A DNA stretch of 48,732 nucleotides from Spirochaetia bacterium. GTDB taxonomy: Bacteria; Spirochaetota; Spirochaetia; Treponematales; Breznakiellaceae. The translations under genes and the position numbers were made by a program. Of the stretch, positions 47,980 to 48,732 are shown in pieces; the stretch's first letter is position 1, and each line of letters opens with the position of its first letter. Location of the stretch: contig BNVB01000011.1 of the NCBI GenBank assembly GCA_025997795.1, positions 1 through 48,732 of the forward strand. The letters are read 5' to 3'. Below the pieces are notes generated by a model. That model saw only the letters and a list, made by a program, of their open reading frames with translations. It ran no database searches and was not told the DNA's origin.

Positions 47980-48732
47980 GGGGTTTTCCTGAAAATTCCG
48001 GTAAGCCGGGAAAGAATTCCCTTCTTTTGCTTTGTAGAGCCATGATCGCTCTGCTGTTCTTTGGACTGGTTATTTTTTGACAGCCGGTCTTTTGACGGTG
48101 GATTATTGGACCGCTGATTGTTGGACGGCCGTTCTTTAGGCCTTCCGGAACGTTCCCCTGGACCGGTATGTCTATCGTTTTCCCGCGGACCATCTCTCCG
48201 GCGCTTCCGGCCGGATCGTCTGCCCCGGTCAGTATCGCCGGTACTGCGGGTTTCTTCGGAGTCTTCCGCCTTGCCGGACTGTCCTTTGTACTTTTCTTTG
48301 TAGTAGGCCATTCGTTCTTCAAGGGAAAGCTGGGAAAGTTTTTGTATATTTGGCTCCCGGCGGGTTTCCGGCCCGCGTTGATTTGCACTGCGATTGCTGT
48401 TTTGATCATCGCTGCGGCCCTGGCCTTCGCCCCGGTTATCCCGCCGGCGGCCTTCACCGCGGCCCTGGCCCTGTCCGCCGCCGGAGCGGTTTTCGGGGCG
48501 GCTATTCCGCCCGCGGCCTTCGCCCCGTCCACCGCCGCCGGATCTTTCGGAACGGTCATTCCGCCGGCCAAAACCGCCGCGATCCCGGCCTCCCCGGTCA
48601 TCATAAAAGTCGGTCCTGATCCGGACTCCCTCGCTTTTGTCCCGGCCATACAGATCTTCCCCGGCAACCTGGGAAGGTATTTTTTTGCCGATGTATCGTT
48701 CGATATCCGATAGTTCGTACACATCCTGTTCG
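47976..48732 (-). CDS. C-terminal part of a DEAD-box RNA helicase (runs off the window)
   Basis: At least 251 residues are visible; the gene continues beyond 48732. The upstream edge (EQDVYELSDIERYIGKKIPS) is the end of helicase domain 2 in RhlE/CsdA-type proteins. It is followed by an RGG-like tail of about 100 residues (RRNDRSERSGGGGRGEGRGR), a helical KLSQLSLEERMAYYKEKYKG segment, and an Asn/Ser/Lys-rich end closing with ILSRLTGIFRKTP. Such tails bind RNA. The helicase core lies outside the window, so the call rests on the short domain edge and the tail. The next gene overlaps by 4 bp. Confidence 0.75.
   Translation of the reverse strand, partial: EQDVYELSDIERYIGKKIPSQVAGEDLYGRDKSEGVRIRTDFYDDRGGRDRGGFGRRNDRSERSGGGGRGEGRGRNSRPENRSGGGQGQGRGEGRRRDNRGEGQGRSDDQNSNRSANQRGPETRREPNIQKLSQLSLEERMAYYKEKYKGQSGKAEDSEETRSTGDTDRGRRSGRKRRRDGPRENDRHTGPGERSGRPKERPSNNQRSNNPPSKDRLSKNNQSKEQQSDHGSTKQKKGILSRLTGIFRKTP

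Noticed and set aside
47927..48724. A 265-codon open frame overlapping the helicase tail in another frame
   Set aside because: It is a shadow of the biased Arg/Gly codons; the helicase frame carries the domain edge motif and the 4-bp overlap with the next gene.

Overview
The window looks like chromosome of a treponeme (Spirochaetota). The strongest marker is an intact cytoplasmic filament protein gene (cfpA, 28930-30978), a Treponema hallmark. Roughly even base composition and many clostridial-type transporters and regulators would suit a gut-dwelling (for example termite-gut) Treponema; the species is inference.

Layout. 1-1680: large palindromic repeats in direct and inverted copies around an outer-membrane barrel gene (642-1292), followed by an Rpn-type PD-(D/E)XK nuclease gene (1689-2594). 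2717-8854: an RND efflux operon (TolC-like channel, lipoprotein adaptor, RND pump, small PII-like protein) behind a promoter whose -10 box lies inside a perfect 12-2-12 operator. 8873-12525: a zinc/manganese uptake regulon with znuCB and fur-znuA diverging from a 37-bp perfect palindrome. 12567-19774 (minus): a translationally coupled sensing operon (sugar-binding-like protein, YesM-type kinase, YesN-type regulator, NagZ-like glycosidase, GNAT). 19840-27991 (minus): a MoxR/DUF58/DUF4350/DUF4129/SpoIIM/RDD membrane-associated operon. 28184-33392: XRE regulator, tRNA-Thr, cfpA, comM, a BrnT/BrnA toxin-antitoxin pair. 33443-40584: PHP phosphoesterase, amidohydrolase, a cyclic-nucleotide-binding/TPR protein, a Crp-like regulator, and an FMN-binding lipoprotein coupled to a hybrid histidine kinase. 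40602-48732: glnS, a hypothetical gene, divergent Nudix and thioesterase genes, metallophosphoesterase, a second GH3 enzyme, a YbiT-like ABC-F protein with a degraded second Walker A, and the 3' end of a DEAD-box helicase gene.

The most unusual signal is not a gene cluster. A short (about 30 bp) palindromic element with core TTCCNGCTTTAGNGGAA or close variants recurs across the window. Most copies lie inside otherwise ordinary reading frames (SDR-like protein, SpoIIM-like protein, ComM, the receiver domain of the hybrid kinase, GlnS, metallophosphoesterase). It adds about 10 or more residues without breaking the frame, and the frame used always avoids the TAA/TAG in its core. This resembles the Rickettsia palindromic elements in behaviour and may be an undescribed coding-sequence-invading repeat family of treponemes.

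A second recurring theme is promoters placed so that the predicted transcription start coincides with the ATG (znuC, fur, nudix, thioesterase), suggesting leaderless mRNAs. All functional calls come from reading the sequence and recalled family motifs; no searches were run.
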